Shown: positions 23,631-36,900 of the stretch, in pieces
How the letters are laid out: each line of letters opens with the position of its first letter
How positions within the stretch are numbered: the first letter of the stretch is position 1
Assembly (NCBI RefSeq): GCF_905220415.1
Contig: NC_059537.1
Coordinates: forward strand, 4,315,622-4,379,621
Length of the DNA: 64,000 nt
Source of the DNA: Colias croceus
Lineage: Eukaryota; Arthropoda; Insecta; Lepidoptera; Pieridae
Reading direction: 5' to 3'
Translations under genes and position numbers: made by a program
Notes under the pieces: model-generated
Seen by the model: only the letters and a program-made list of their open reading frames with translations
Told to the model about the DNA's origin: nothing
Databases searched by the model: none

Positions 23631-24492
23631 ATTTGTTAATATAATTTCTATAATTTGTTACAGGTATGTTTAAAGAGAAGATGGATGAAGAGTTTATCTA
23701 CTAATTAGTGAAGATCTTCGTATGTATGATCATCTCTTATCACTTTCCTCCTAGAATTTGTCTGCAAAACAATTTTAGAATTGTACCTAAGTTTCTTGAT
23801 TCTCCTGAGCTTCTCAATGTTAATAATTTGAACCACGGCCTCGTTGGCCCGCTCCTCGTTAAAAAAAAACCTGCAATTAAATATAACATCACATATGCAT
23901 ATTTGTCATAACTACTATAACAAGCATAAAATGGAACGTTCTACATTTTACAAATTATTTATTTTACCGGGAGCAAATAATTGCAAATAACGGGTATTAT
24001 TTTCTCCATGTTGATGAATAATTTATAATAATATTGAAATTAAAAATGAATATGTGCATTTGATTTCACAATCTTCTTTATCTACAAATGAGGTCCTATT
24101 TTGATGATAAAAGAATCAATGTAATCATGTAAGCTACATGTAAACACAAGTTATAAATATACCTTTACGGTGAACATTAAGCATATTCAAAGGTAGGCTA
24201 AACATTTTTAAAAATAAATGTCCAAAGAGCATAGGAAATCCTATAATTTGCTTTAATACACCTCTAAGCCAGATTAGAGCGAGATGGGGCTTAATCCGCT
24301 TTTATCCAGACCTCATTCATGAGTCCCGGTCTATCTAGACAGCCTCACTTGTAATTCGCAGATTTAGTTTCTATAATCCACAATGTTTTCATAAATAAGT
24401 CAGTGATTTAAAATTAAAAGTTGTTTTTTTTTCGGTGATAACGTACCTTTGCCATAATATACCTTCAATATAACTTCAATTATATTGGCTAA
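23631..24492. other. AT-rich non-coding stretch
   Basis: Nothing recognised. A 67-codon plus-strand frame at 23708-23911 has no motif. Confidence 0.4.
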
Positions 24493-24689
24493 TAGCTTTC
24501 CGCCTGCGGCTTCGCCCGCGTTTTCAAAGAAAAACCCGCATAGCTCCCGTTCCCGTGGGATTTACGGGATAAAACCTAGCCTATGTTACTCGTGGATAAT
24601 GTAGCTTTCGAATGGTGAAAGTCCAGTAGTTTATGAGCCTATTACAATCAAACAAACAAAGTTTTCCTCTTTATAATATTAGTGTAGAT
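24493..24689 (+). repeat. Dispersed retro-type repeat, copy 3
   Basis: TAGCTTTCCGCCTGCGGCTT head, GTTCCCGTGGGATTTACGGG middle and TTATAATATTAGTGTAGAT tail. Confidence 0.85.
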
Positions 24690-25690
24690 ATAAAAAAGAG
24701 CTTACTCCTTAATATTCTCTCCCAGAGGTGAAGAAATAGACCAATTATTTTTAAGTATCACTTTTTGCTTTTAGTTTAAAATGCCTTTTAAATCAACTTT
24801 GGCTAAATTCCAGCTGTATTTTATTTGGTCCTTAATAAAGATGTATACAAAAGGTCTGAATAATGGCGCCAGCTGATGGCCCTGTCCCTCTTTCTAAAGG
24901 ACAATTATTTTTGAACAAGTTGGGCTCTTTGAAAACACTCTAACGACCCGCTTTGTTTTACGTTAGCAAATATTAAAATTGTATAAGCGGACTAAGAATT
25001 AGACGAAAAATTAAGAGTCAGGAATAAATCATTAGCATTGGCATCATTAATTTAATTAGATTTCTTAAAATCGATTTCTCATGGTTCTATTTTCCAGGGC
25101 CAACTTCTTTATGATCATTTCATTTCAATTATCAGTGACATCTATGTCGCTGTTTTCTTATTAAGCTAACGCTAATTAATTTATAAATATGTAGCTCAAA
25201 GTTATCTTGATAATTCACAATCGTCCAATACACCATTTGATCGCCAGTCTTCTACATCCGTAGTCATTAAAAGTTCATTTCTTTTATGACGTTTCTTTGA
25301 AATACTGCCTATAAACATCCCATTGCCTTCCTGATATCTGTAGGAAAGGGACATAAAATGTGCTTTTCAACAATATCTTTTTATTGGACTGAAATTGAAA
25401 ACGATTCGTAGCGGAAACATAAAATTTTGTCACCGCTCGTCAGGAACGAAAAGAAGGTGCAGATTCGAAAACTTTCAATTTATTAAAATTAGGTTCGTAG
25501 CAAATGGTATTATAATGAGCACATTTCCGTTTGACACTAGAAAGTACTGTATTTCTTAATAAAGGCGACGCTCGTTATTTAATTGTGAGAAGGATTTAAA
25601 TATAAACAAAGGCTTAAAAGATATTGCAGAGATATGATAATCGTAACCACGTTTAAGCTATCACATCTACCATTCATGATTAATTCTTAC
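24690..25690. other. AT-rich spacer before the LINE
   Basis: Nothing recognised. Confidence 0.4.
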
Positions 25691-28188
25691 TAAACTGATC
25701 ATGCTGGGAGAGAGATCTTCAATTTTGCAACCTCTTATAACCTCTCCCAGCTTGTTAAAGAGGCAACTCGAATTCCTGATATTGAAGGCCATACGTCCAA
25801 TTGCCTAGATCTCTTACTGACTACTGATCCCGACCGTTGTGTGGTAGAAGTTGATGCTCCACTTGGTACCTCTGACCACTGCTTGGTAAGATCTGTTTCA
25901 ACTTATTCTCCACCGGACTTTACATCCAAAGGAAAGAGAAGAGTTTGGAGATATAAGTTGGCAGACTGGGACGAGATGCGTAACTTTTTCTCCTCCTATC
26001 CTTGGCGCCAGGTTTGTTTCTCATCTAACGACCCCTCGACCTGTGCGGAGAACATCGCCGATGTTATTCGTCAGGGAATGGAGTATTTTATTCCCTTTTC
26101 TGACGTTATCATCGATGCCAAAGCTCGACCCTGGTTCAACGCTGAATGTGCTCAAGCGGAAAGAAGTAAGGAAGCCGCATATCGAACCTGGGCTGATGCT
26201 CGAATACACAAATCTTCTGATTTACACGAAAAAAAGAAAGCTTTTAACAAAGCTGCCAAGGACTGTAAAAAGTTACTCAAGAGGGCAAGATTCGATCATA
26301 TTCGCCGTATCGGAGACAAACTCGCATCCTATCCAGCTGGTAGTAAGGCATTCTGGTCGCTTGCGAAAGTTGTTGAATCGAACTTTTCACGATCCTCGCT
26401 ACCACCGCTGCTGAAACCCGATGGATCACTTGCTCATACTGCAAAAGAGAAAGCCGACACATTTGCTATACTCTTCGCACAAAATTCACGTCTTGATCCA
26501 ATGAACACAACACCACCTTCCTTACCACATTGCCACTCAGTTATGCCTAGCATAAGTATAAGGCAAAAAGATGTTCTTAACATTATGCGTGGTCTTGACG
26601 TCAATAAAGCAAGTGGTCCGGATGGGATCCCTGGAATAGTCCTGAAAATGTGTGCTCCTGAGCTGTCTCCTATCTTGACCCGCTTGTTTCGGTTGTCTTT
26701 AGAGTCGGGTCTAGTCCCTAAGTCCTGGAAGCTTGCAAACGTGCAACCTGTGCCCAAAAAAGGCAGTCGTGTGGACCCCACTAACTATCGCCCGATTTCA
26801 ATCACCTCCATACTCTGCAAGATTATGGAGCGTGTATTGAACAACCGGCTCCTTGCGTACCTAGAGGCCAACGATCTTCTTAATGACCGGCAGTATGGTT
26901 TCCGCAAGAATAGATCGACTGGCGATCTCCTGGTACACGCTACTCATATTTGGGGAGAAGCCATAGAGAATCACGGTGAGGCACTTGCTGTCTCCCTTGA
27001 TATCTCTAAGGCTTTCGATAAAGTCTGGCACGCTAGCCTCCTAAGCAAGCTTCCTTCATACGGAATACCCCCTGATCTCTGCACTTGGATAGCCGACTTC
27101 CTGAGAGAGCGTTCTATCCAAGTAGTTATCGACGGATGCATATCTGATCCTCTGGATATTAACGCGGGTGTTCCTCAGGGGTCTGTACTTTCTGCAACGC
27201 TGTTCCTGCTGCACATAAATGATATGCTACGGCCAAACATTTTTGGGTACGCGGACGACAGTACAGTTGTAGAAAGATACCTATCCAATGCTGCTGCATC
27301 CAAAGAAACTATAGCAACTGAGAGAGAGGCCATGATTGAACGAGTGAATAGCACTTTACTGGATATCTCCAAATGGGGCGATGCGAATCTGGTGAGATTT
27401 AATGCGTCAAAAACGCAGGCGTGCCTGTTCACAGCGAAAAAAAGTCCACTTCACCTAGCTCCGACTTTTCGTGATGTGCCGATCGTGGTGTCAGACAGTC
27501 TGCAGTTGCTTGGCGTCACCGTTTCGTCGAACCTCAACTTCAGACAGTTCATCGAATCTAAGGCGCAACTTGCTGCAAAAAAGCTCGGCATTTTGGCCAA
27601 AGTAAGGCAATACTTCACACCTGACCAGCTTCTTAAATTATACCAAGCCCAAGTTCGGTCTTGTGTGGAATATTGCAGCCATATATGGGCTGGAGCTGCA
27701 AAAACTCATCTAGGCGCCTTAGATTCGATGGAAAGGCGTGCTAAAAAACTTATAGCCGACCCGAGTCTGCTCAGCGGCAAACTCTACACTCTGGAGCACA
27801 GACGCAAAATTGCTTGCCTTTCAGTCTTCTACCGGCTTCACTTCGGTGAATGTGGGACTGAATTACACCACCTTATACCACCTTCTCCTTTCCAATACAG
27901 GACGTCGCGACGAAATACTGGTTTCCACCCCTTCGTGGTCGAGATACCCCATGTGCGCACCAAGCGCTTCGAAAACAGTTTTTTAATAAAAACCGCGAAG
28001 ATGTGGAACTCCCTACCGCCATCCGTGTTTCCCGATAGATACAATTTGGATCTATTCAAGGCCAAAGTGAATAGGCTTTACCTTACTGATCAGGCATGCT
28101 AACCTGAAAGACCGCATCTTCACTTACCATCAGGTGAGATGGCGGTCAAATGCCTGAGCAGTGTGTTCAAAAAAAAAAAAAAAAAAAA
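25691..28188 (+). mobile_element. 5'-truncated CR1-like non-LTR retrotransposon (LINE)
   Basis: The element holds the end of an endonuclease domain, a full reverse transcriptase, a 3' untranslated region with ACCATCAGGTGAGATGGC (similar, from memory, to the 3' ends of lepidopteran CR1/Zenon elements) and an A-run at about 28169-28188. The coding frame is closed by TAA at 25691-25693, exactly where endonuclease-like sequence begins, so the 5' part was lost on insertion. A clear target duplication was not found. The local base composition is less AT-rich than its surroundings. Confidence 0.9.
25694..28102 (+). CDS. LINE ORF2 protein: partial endonuclease plus reverse transcriptase
   Basis: The frame is continuous for about 802 codons from 25694; its first internal ATG is at 25841, giving a 753-residue frame used here for numbering. 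The N-terminal part (TDHAGRE, then GTSDHCLV at residues 9-16) is the C-terminal end of an apurinic-type endonuclease; the SDH motif is visible but the catalytic N-terminal half is missing. RT motifs follow in order: NYRPISI (about 313), DISKAFDKVWH (387-397), GVPQGSVLS (443-451) and YADD (470-473, active-site Asp pair). A thumb and C-terminal region follow, ending LYLTDQAC. It would copy its own RNA at nicked target DNA. No stop interrupts it, which suggests a fairly recent insertion, but without an intact endonuclease or 5' promoter it should be unable to move on its own. CR1 rather than Jockey is my preferred clade. Confidence 0.88.
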   Translation, partial: TDHAGREIFNFATSYNLSQLVKEATRIPDIEGHTSNCLDLLLTTDPDRCVVEVDAPLGTSDHCLVRSVSTYSPPDFTSKGKRRVWRYKLADWDEMRNFFSSYPWRQVCFSSNDPSTCAENIADVIRQGMEYFIPFSDVIIDAKARPWFNAECAQAERSKEAAYRTWADARIHKSSDLHEKKKAFNKAAKDCKKLLKRARFDHIRRIGDKLASYPAGSKAFWSLAKVVESNFSRSSLPPLLKPDGSLAHTAKEKADTFAILFAQNSRLDPMNTTPPSLPHCHSVMPSISIRQKDVLNIMRGLDVNKASGPDGIPGIVLKMCAPELSPILTRLFRLSLESGLVPKSWKLANVQPVPKKGSRVDPTNYRPISITSILCKIMERVLNNRLLAYLEANDLLNDRQYGFRKNRSTGDLLVHATHIWGEAIENHGEALAVSLDISKAFDKVWHASLLSKLPSYGIPPDLCTWIADFLRERSIQVVIDGCISDPLDINAGVPQGSVLSATLFLLHINDMLRPNIFGYADDSTVVERYLSNAAASKETIATEREAMIERVNSTLLDISKWGDANLVRFNASKTQACLFTAKKSPLHLAPTFRDVPIVVSDSLQLLGVTVSSNLNFRQFIESKAQLAAKKLGILAKVRQYFTPDQLLKLYQAQVRSCVEYCSHIWAGAAKTHLGALDSMERRAKKLIADPSLLSGKLYTLEHRRKIACLSVFYRLHFGECGTELHHLIPPSPFQYRTSRRNTGFHPFVVEIPHVRTKRFENSFLIKTAKMWNSLPPSVFPDRYNLDLFKAKVNRLYLTDQAC

Positions 28189-31100
28189 ACAATACTTCAA
28201 TGACTTACTTCAATTTGGTTTAATCTTAGATTAATAAAAGATTTGTACATGCAAATTCAAACTATCTTTGCTATCTTTCCCTCCGCAGCTACGCTCGCGT
28301 GAACTTTCATTACTGTGCCAAAATTGTTCACCATACAAATTTCCTCCCATAAGTCAATTCAAATAGCGAAAGAAGCCTATGTCAAAAAATTACATATTCT
28401 TGACAGGCTTCTTAGACATTTCTTAATACAAATCACCAGTACCTCCATTATCTACGTCAAAGTTCATTAAAAATCGGATGCATTATTTATAGACAGATGA
28501 ATAAGCAATAATATATAAAATACACTAAACTAATTAATTAATAAGCCAATATTAACAATAACAACTGCACCGTACACAAGTGCCATTCTATTAACACTTA
28601 AACACGAGCTGCGTGCTGTATTCTGAATCAAAAGATGGTTTCCATAGCAACGGATCTTATCGCCGATGAGCCTCTCATTCCGCCCTAGTATCTTGAAGAG
28701 TGCTATATCATGCTAAGTTAATTTACCTTTCTTAAAATACGATTTCTTTAAACATACAAAAATAACTATCATAGCGTAGGTTTTGATTTTTAATTAGAAA
28801 CTTCTGAACTTCGTTTTAACGCAAAGATAAAATAAATCTCAATCAAATAATAATAAACAAGCGTTTTAACAACAATTAATTTGTGTTGTATCTGACATGT
28901 TTTAATAAATTGTATACATATATTATTCTCTCAGTAGGTCTTAACAAACAGAGTCAATTCAATTTTTCGTCAAAATTTCAAAGGGACAAGGCCCTTTGTA
29001 CGATGTAACGTTAAGATTGTAACAAAAACGAGTACTAAGATGTTGTATTCTCAAGAGTCGGGAGTGTGTTAAATAACATGGCCGCTTGGGAGATCTCACT
29101 TTACAAAGTCGGAGATATATGTCCCGGGTTACGTTACGCCATGACTTTTCGAATATGGTGACCTGAAAAGTTTATCTATATTATACCTATTATTGAAACT
29201 ATATTTCATATTTAACCTATATACAAAAAAAAAGTATCAATTCTCATTTAATTTAACTTTCGATAGTCACGTCAGCTAACATACATTCCTATTAGAAACA
29301 ATAAAATATTGTTGTGCTGTAACCGTTAAGCGTCTACTTTATTACTAATAAAACATTTACACAGCTAGTTATCTTCGCTAAATATTAACTAGGTAGGAGG
29401 GCCAAAACCTTTTTTCATTAAAACCATTTAGATAATTAGCAACTTTGCTAGTGTTCTACATATGTGATGTAAAATCAGTTTGTAGAAAAATGTACGTATG
29501 TATGTAATTAAAGAACAATAGACAAACGTCTGAAAACTACAGAATTAATTTAAAGTTAATTAATGTCACCGTCAGTAATCCGTACTTTTAAGCCCGCACC
29601 TAACCCAAATGAACTCTATAAAATAATTATCGCGGCGATGTTTCATGAAAATTTCTCTTTACTCAGCAAAGTTATAACTTCAAATATTAGCACAGCGTTG
29701 CGAACAAGTTGGAGTCATGTAATTTCCTTTGTGGTGGCAAAAGACTTGTAATCTTCGAGCGTGCGTCAAGTTTTGTTAGGAAAATATTTCGTCTCGTCTC
29801 GATGTAATGTCATACATTCGCGTGGCTGTGACGGCTTGTAATTTCATGTGTACTTATTTGTAATTTATGACTCGTGGGTTACGCTTTATCTATGTCGTTG
29901 ATCTATATATTATATGGGACACATTTTAGTAATAATTCTTGTATTTGAAACATACTTCTTCTTGATCCGGTTAGACTACATACTATATTCTATCTCGTGA
30001 ATTATGTTCATATCATTAATTTTTACGAAAACAACTATTAACAGATTTTATTGAATATTGAATACAAATACGAAACACAATCTACGTATTGTATTTAACT
30101 ATATAAATATGAACGACACAATGTACGATTATGTAAAAATATAAAGGTTATATTTTATTTACAACTATAACTAAAGTATGGATGAACAATATCAATAAAA
30201 TGATACTTCATTTAATAGCTTTAGTTATAAAAGTAAAGTAATAAAACTGTGAATGTAATATTTTTCTCGGAGACCCAGGAATGATTTATCCCACGGCCTA
30301 ATTACCTCCCGAATCACAGGGGTGCCACTCTGAACACAGGTTCATTAAAGTTATTTATGAATATGGGATATCCAAATTAATTAATTAGTGTTACTGTTAT
30401 TCGTTTGATTTCATTAGTTAACAATAAGGTGTGTGGTGTACTTTCCTGTTATTGTTCATTAGTTAGATTACAAATCTCGCGTAGTATAAGAGAATAATAT
30501 GTAAAACTATACTTACTACCCTAGTTACTCGATATGTAAATGTATATCATTAGAAACTTAAGTACAAAGAAACAAGTTATAAATTGTAGTAGTTACCAAT
30601 TTGTCAATATGGGTAAAGTAAAGACTTTATATGTAGACTTTAATACAAAAGTCTATGAAAGCTCAAAAGAAACCCATCAAAGGTAAAATTAACTCATCTA
30701 ACGTACCTATGTGTTATTTTTGCTAAAATATCAACGCTGGATTTGCAATTACGAAGGCACCATGTGATAATTAGAATATATTTTTATTAAAATATTTTTG
30801 AAGAGGCGTAGGAAAATTTTCTATTGTGGGAATAAGGCTTTTATGCCAACGCTTATTAGTGAGACCTGGCGCTTCGTAAAGTATAATTTTATCGCTGACG
30901 TATTGTTGAAAAAAATGTATTTTTTTTCTTTTACTGGAATAATGTTGTAGTCATAACAAGCAACTTCAAATGGCTTACTTATTTCTTTGTAAACTAATAA
31001 TTTATTCATTTGAAACAACAGTTTATTTCCAAGACTTCTATATGCTTTTTAATCGAACATATACAATGTGATGTAAAAGTACTTATTCATTCACATACAA

Positions 31101-31660
31101 TCAATCTGTTTTCCCTCCTCACATAAATTTTCTATTCATAATATTATAATGGTTAACATCCAGCAGATGAACGGAGCAAGGAATAAATTGCGTTATCAGA
31201 TTAAATAGAATCCAATAAATCCAGATACAACAATCCATGTGGGAGCCGGGAAAGATCAATATATCACAAGTAATCCGTCTATGAAACAGGAGCTAGCAAA
31301 ATTGTACCAATTCACGTTATACAAGCTAAATTTAGATAGCAATTATATTTGATACAAATTTCATCTTGCTACCGAACACTTCCAATCTGAAGAGCTTTGA
31401 TTTAATTAAATAGTGAACGGATACAGGCCGCATGATAAAAATATTTTTGTATAGTTTATATTCGTGGAGACCGAATATTGAGTCAATTAAAATGTCCATT
31501 GAACAATGCCAATACTCGTAGTTTTTTAATGAAATACAATATGCGCTCTACGCTACAATTAAACGTAGGTACAAACATACGTATAACATAAAAGCGTCGT
31601 AAAACCTGTTGTATGTTTGTTTTAATTTTTTTATTGACGTAACAAAAATCTCCAATATAA
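28189..31660. other. AT-rich non-coding stretch after the LINE
   Basis: Only a small stem-loop (AGAAGCCT / AGGCTTCT, 28371-28412) was noticed. Open frames are short and unconvincing. Confidence 0.4.
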
Positions 31661-31838
31661 TCTATACTAATATTATAAAGCTAGAGTTTTTTTTGTTATG
31701 AACGCGCTAATCTCGGGACTACTGGTCTGATTTGAAAAATTCTTTCGGTGTTAGATAGCCCATTTATTGGCTATATATCATACGCTAAAACCAACAGGAG
31801 CGGAGCAATGCGGGTGAAACCGCGGGGAACAGCTAGTA
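31661..31838 (-). repeat. Dispersed retro-type repeat, second family, copy 1
   Basis: Begins TCTATACTAATATTATAAAG, contains GAACGCGCTAATCTCGGG and ACCAACAGGAGCGGAGCA, and ends CCGCGGGGAACAGCTAGTAA. It shares end sequences with the first family but has a different body. Confidence 0.8.
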
Positions 31839-34328
31839 AACTATAAATATGTACTATAAATTTTGCTCTAACAAAACCTCGATGAACTTTTTTTGTTTTT
31901 AAAAAATAAAAACAATGCCCGAAAAACTGGGGCAAAGCAAAAGTTTAAAAGTGAATCAATTTACATGTGCCTACAAATTCATCCTGTGAATTCGCATAAA
32001 ACGCAGTGCCCATCAAATATTCTGCGCAAACGAGGCGTTGTAAAATATGCAGAGCGCTCGGAACGGCAACTATAAGCGCGAAATTTTCACGAGAAAATAC
32101 AGATAATGTTATGCAACAGATTATTGGAATAGTCAACTTTTGAAATAAATTTTATCCGTGTCGTGTCGACATCAAGTACGTCCATGAAATTTCTGGGAGT
32201 CGAAAATTTTATGTAACTTTTAACATCAGTATTCTTTTATGTTCAACCGATCTAAAAATCTCAAACACTTGACAAACGAGACGAATTGGGATTAGCATCA
32301 AAGTTAAAGGTTATTAAAATTGCGATCTAACGCATACACGCAACGTTTTTAACTCAATTATAACGAAGGTGTTTACCTAATTATAGAAGCGGTAAGCCAA
32401 AAGAGGATTATCGCTGTAATGGGTTTACGCAAGCCGTAAGTCTTGTTTAGTGACAAATATAAACGTGCCGTAGTTACGAGGGCGAGGTAAACGCTCGTAA
32501 AACTAAACATTAACCGCCCAGATGTTAATGGTTACCTCCTGCAGTCGTGTTGGAGGTAAATATAGTGCTTTTCAACTCGATCGTGTCAACGCTGCAGTTG
32601 TTTTAGTTGAACTGTTTATTGTTCGCTGTTAAATTTGCCTGTGTTCAAGTGAATTCGTGATTCGAATTTGTTCAATGTTAATTTACAATCGTATCCAAAG
32701 TCCAAACATAACCTAATACATATCTATTATTGTGTCTATTATTTATATAATAATAATAATTTCAAAACTAAATAAAATATTAATAAACTTGAGTTAACAT
32801 TTAATGCAGTGCCACCTACAAATTATCAAAATATGTATTGACATTTAAAGAAGCGAGCGCATCAAATTTCACGTCAAATTAAAAACAAAAGCTCAAAGAT
32901 AAACTATCGAATTCGTCGAAAATGAGAAGACAATGGGTGCTCCTAAGGGTCGAGGTGCTTTAGAAATTGTCGACCCACATTTGGGTCAAAGTGACGCCGC
33001 CGCTGACATTACTGAAAACTTGCTCTCATTTGCGTTGTTTGTGAAACTGGTGACGGCCTACGACTTCGTTTAGATATCACTTCAATTATCAAGCGTACAT
33101 AAAAAACTCTACGTCTAGATTTTGAGATGTCACGGGAAAGCGGTGAACAAAATTATGTAAACTGTATTCAGTTACCAAGATAAATCTCACTCTTACAATG
33201 TCTCAATACACTCTTATAGTCTGTATCTCATTCTAGTTAAAAACAATGTTTCCTATTCTTATAAGAATCTACGTTATCATCAACTGTTTTTATTGTGAAG
33301 ATAATTATAAATGTTCATAAACTTAAATTAAAATAATAAACACACGTAATAAATCCATAATTATCATTACCTTTATCGCCACGAGTGCGAACAAAGACAA
33401 AAAATGTAGAAAATACATCTGAATTTTGTCTCGTTGACTTTCTCCCGTAGGTCAAGATGATGCCTTCAAATTTTCAGTCCCCCAAGACGAGGGCTCTTTA
33501 CGACATGGATACTTAAAAGTTAAAAAGAATTTTAATCTAATGCTGAACCACCAGAGAAGTGCCTTTTACCGATCCACGTTTCGCTTTGTGGAACGAACAC
33601 CTACTCGATAATAATACGAAAAAAATGCTGAGCGTAATTATGTATAGATCGCGTGATGTTATTTTAATATCTTGCGAGATGTGCGAAAATTATAGATTTT
33701 GGTGCAGGGCAGAAAATGTGCTAATATGAAAATCTTGAAATTTAGTTATAAGTAGGTATGTAATAATCCTTAATAGTTAATCTTTCATTAATAACATTTT
33801 TTTCAAAATATTAGGGATTTTTTTGCTTCGGTCTACATCTTATCAGAACTGCAGCTCACTCATTTAAAACCCGATTAACTTGGAAAGAATGCCTTGAACT
33901 CGTTAAGAAATGAAAGCTGATTGTTCACTTCCTCATAATGCAGAAATTTATAATATCTACTAAAATGCAGCAAACGAGCAAAAATTATTATTAGCTTAGT
34001 TTTTGTTCTGTTATTTCTGAGATTTGCTTAGTTATTCTATTATTAATAATTATAAAATTAAGTTTACTTTGCAATTAAAGATCAATAAAGTCAAAGTAAG
34101 CTTAAGATATTTAACAACACTAATCGAATGGTAATGTCTTCGCTGTTATAGTTTCTATATCTGTCTTATTATTAAGAAAGAAAAAGTTGACTAAAATCGT
34201 ACCCGTCATTATAGATCACGCAATCTTCTTTTGTAAGAAATTGAACTCCGTGTCAAGAACTATTTCGTTCACATCCTAAAGTAATTTATATTTCTCTACG
34301 ACGCGACGCGACGTTAAATTTATTAATG
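31839..34328. other. Non-coding stretch with a slightly GC-richer patch
   Basis: About 32390-32700 is richer in CpG and could be a promoter or leader region. It is followed at 32933-33073 by a 46-codon frame starting MGAPKGRGALE with no recognised family. I do not call a gene here. Confidence 0.3.
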
Positions 34329-34657
34329 ACTAGCTTCCGCCCGCGACTCCGTCCGCGCGGATGTCGGTCTTCGCGTGGATGGTTTATTTCTCCATTTTGA
34401 GACCTCTGACAATAACATCTTATAAATATCTATTGGACCCAATTCCCAAATACGGTTAGGCCTATAATAATACGCAACGTGTGTTCGCGGTTCTACGGAA
34501 CAACGTCTATGGATAAAACTGAAAAATTAAGATTAATTTTTTTCTACGTATTTTTCCAGGATAAAAAGTATCCTATTTTACGCCCAGGATAATAAGGTAT
34601 AATTATACCAAGTTTCATCGAAATCGAACCGCTAGTTTTCACGTGATGCCTTCACAT

Positions 34658-34698
<41 letters not shown>

Positions 34699-34818
34699 AA
34701 ATTTTTTAATCACATATTTGGGTTTGGTATCGATCCAGTAACACCCCCTGGTATTTATTTTTTCAATATTTTCAATGTACAGAATTGACCCTTCTACAGA
34801 TTTATTATATGTATAGAT
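34329..34818 (+). repeat. Dispersed retro-type repeat with CAGA microsatellite
   Basis: Head ACTAGCTTCCGCCCGCGACT, then a body with ATCGAAATCGAACCGCTAG, a run of about ten CAGA units at about 34660-34697, and the tail TTATTATATGTATAGAT. Longer than the other copies and of a different subfamily. Confidence 0.75.
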
Positions 34819-35014
34819 ACAGTGTATCTCGAAGACGGTCGAAGTGTCGGTCAGTTTATCTCATACAATTTGCCAACGCGTAGAGCTGCTACGAACTCGT
34901 AGCATGACCAATTTAACGCCAAGGAGCATACTAACTATACTCAAATATTTGTTATGGAGGCAAATAAGGGAATTCTCTTGGAATTCTAAATAATTGCGAT
35001 TAGTATTATGTCAT

Positions 35015-35252
35015 ACTAGGTTTCCGCCCGCGGCTTCGCCCGCGCAGTCAAAGAAAAACTCGCATAGTTCCCGTTCCCGTGCGATTTCCGGGATTGCGTC
35101 AATTTTCCAGGGTAAAAAGTAGCCTATGTCCTTTCTCAGGTATCAAAATATCTCCATACCAAATTTCATGAAAATTGGTTCAGTAGTTTAGGCGTGATAG
35201 AGTAACAGATAGACAGACAGAGTTACTTTCGCATTTATAATATAAGTATGGA
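35015..35252 (+). repeat. Dispersed retro-type repeat, copy 4
   Basis: CCGCCCGCGGCTTCGCCCGC head, TCCATACCAAATTTCATG middle, ATTTATAATATAAGTATGGA tail. Confidence 0.88.
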
Positions 35253-36098
35253 TTCTATTGTTATATCATATCATCTATTAAAATCTTATATTATAATTAG
35301 TATAAACGCAGAAGCAACCTACTTTCTCCTAAATATCTTTATAATATAAATCATATAAATGTAATTTATGTTTTTATTATCATAGGCAATGGCAAGATTT
35401 AGCTAAAAATATATAAATAAAATTCGACAAAAGAAAAACATATCTTATTCTTAACAAAAACGAGACATCCTCATTTCGGTTTCATACTTATTCAGAAAGA
35501 TTCACGGCTTTGTGTGATATTTAGGTTTTCCTCGTATTTTATTTTACGATGAGGTTTATTATCTTATGCCATCTAAAATAACACCTTTCAACATAAAGAA
35601 TAACACAAAACACAAAACACAAGCTTGTAAAAATCCCGAAACTCAGCAAAAAGTTCACTTATTTTGTTACTTATGCGCAACTTCAAACAATGTTAAATGA
35701 TATTTTCCTGGAATATTTTAATGGAAGCTATATTATAGACTTTGCGTAAAATAGCATAATCCAACAGTGCTGTACTGAAATACTGCATTTGTAATCGTAT
35801 TAAATAATGGCTCTATCCGCTACATAAGAGCTGAAATTTTCCCTCGTTTATACGTTATCATTGAAGAGATATTTTCAAAGCTATAAGTAAAATGGATATG
35901 ATAATACGTAATACTTTCATACGTATATACGTCCATACTTTTGTTTGTTTTATGATATTGAAACATAAAACTGCATTTTTAACTACATTTAATCATAAAT
36001 ATGCAACGACATTTTGATCTAAAAAGGGCATTACGATACGTGACTGCTAAAAAAATTCATACAATAAATAAGATATAAAATAACATATTATATAAGAT

Positions 36099-36340
36099 AC
36101 TAGGTTTCCACCCGCGGCTTCGCCCGCGCAGTCAAAGAAAAACCCGCATAGTTCCCGTTCCCGTGGTATTTCCGGATTTACGTCATTTTCCCGGGATAAA
36201 AAGTAGCTTATGTCTTTTCTCGGGTATCAAAATATCTCCATACCTAATTTCATGAAAATTGGTTCAGTAGTTTAGGCGTGATTTAGTAAGTAATAGACAG
36301 ACAGAGTTATACTTTCGCATTTATAATATAAGTATGGATA
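36099..36340 (+). repeat. Dispersed retro-type repeat, copy 5
   Basis: Closely similar to copy 4 over its whole length, same orientation. The head carries CCACCCGCGGCTTCGCCCGC. Confidence 0.88.
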
Positions 36341-36621
36341 TAAATATTCTGAAATATTAAAAATCACGCCAATATGTAAAACGGTGTAACAAAATTCTTC
36401 AATATGTAAAGTATAAGTAATAAACTATTCTAACGCCTTAAAGCTTAGTGACGAGCGTCTGTTTGTACTTGCCGGATAATTAGTAGAGGCAGGAAGCGTC
36501 AGCTGTTTGCTGTACGCCGCCGACATGTTACACTATGCTTTAACCGTGCTAATTTAATTAAACTATATGCTACATGACAGACACTTTGAATAATCAATCA
36601 CACTTTAACATTTATTTTATA

Positions 36622-36809
36622 ACTAGAGGTCCGCCCCGGCTTCGCCCGTGGTACATATACGCAATAAAAGGTAGCCTATGTCCTTTCTCGGGTATCAAAA
36701 TATCTCCATACCAAATTTCATGCAAATTGGTTCAGTAGTTTAGGCGTGATTGAGTAACAGACAGACAGACAGACAGAGTTACTTTCGCATTTATAATATT
36801 AGTATGGAT
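36622..36809 (+). repeat. Dispersed retro-type repeat, copy 6 (left half of an inverted pair)
   Basis: Shortened subfamily: GGTCCGCCCCGGCTTCGCCC followed directly by GTGGTACATAT and CAATAAAAGGTAGCC. The same internal deletion is present in the inverted copy at 36901-37084. Confidence 0.88.
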
Positions 36810-36900
36810 GAGACCTTTTCTCACTGCATAATTGGGCATTTACAAACTCAAACTAAATTTACTTTTATCATTAACATAGTTGACTATATACTATAATTAA

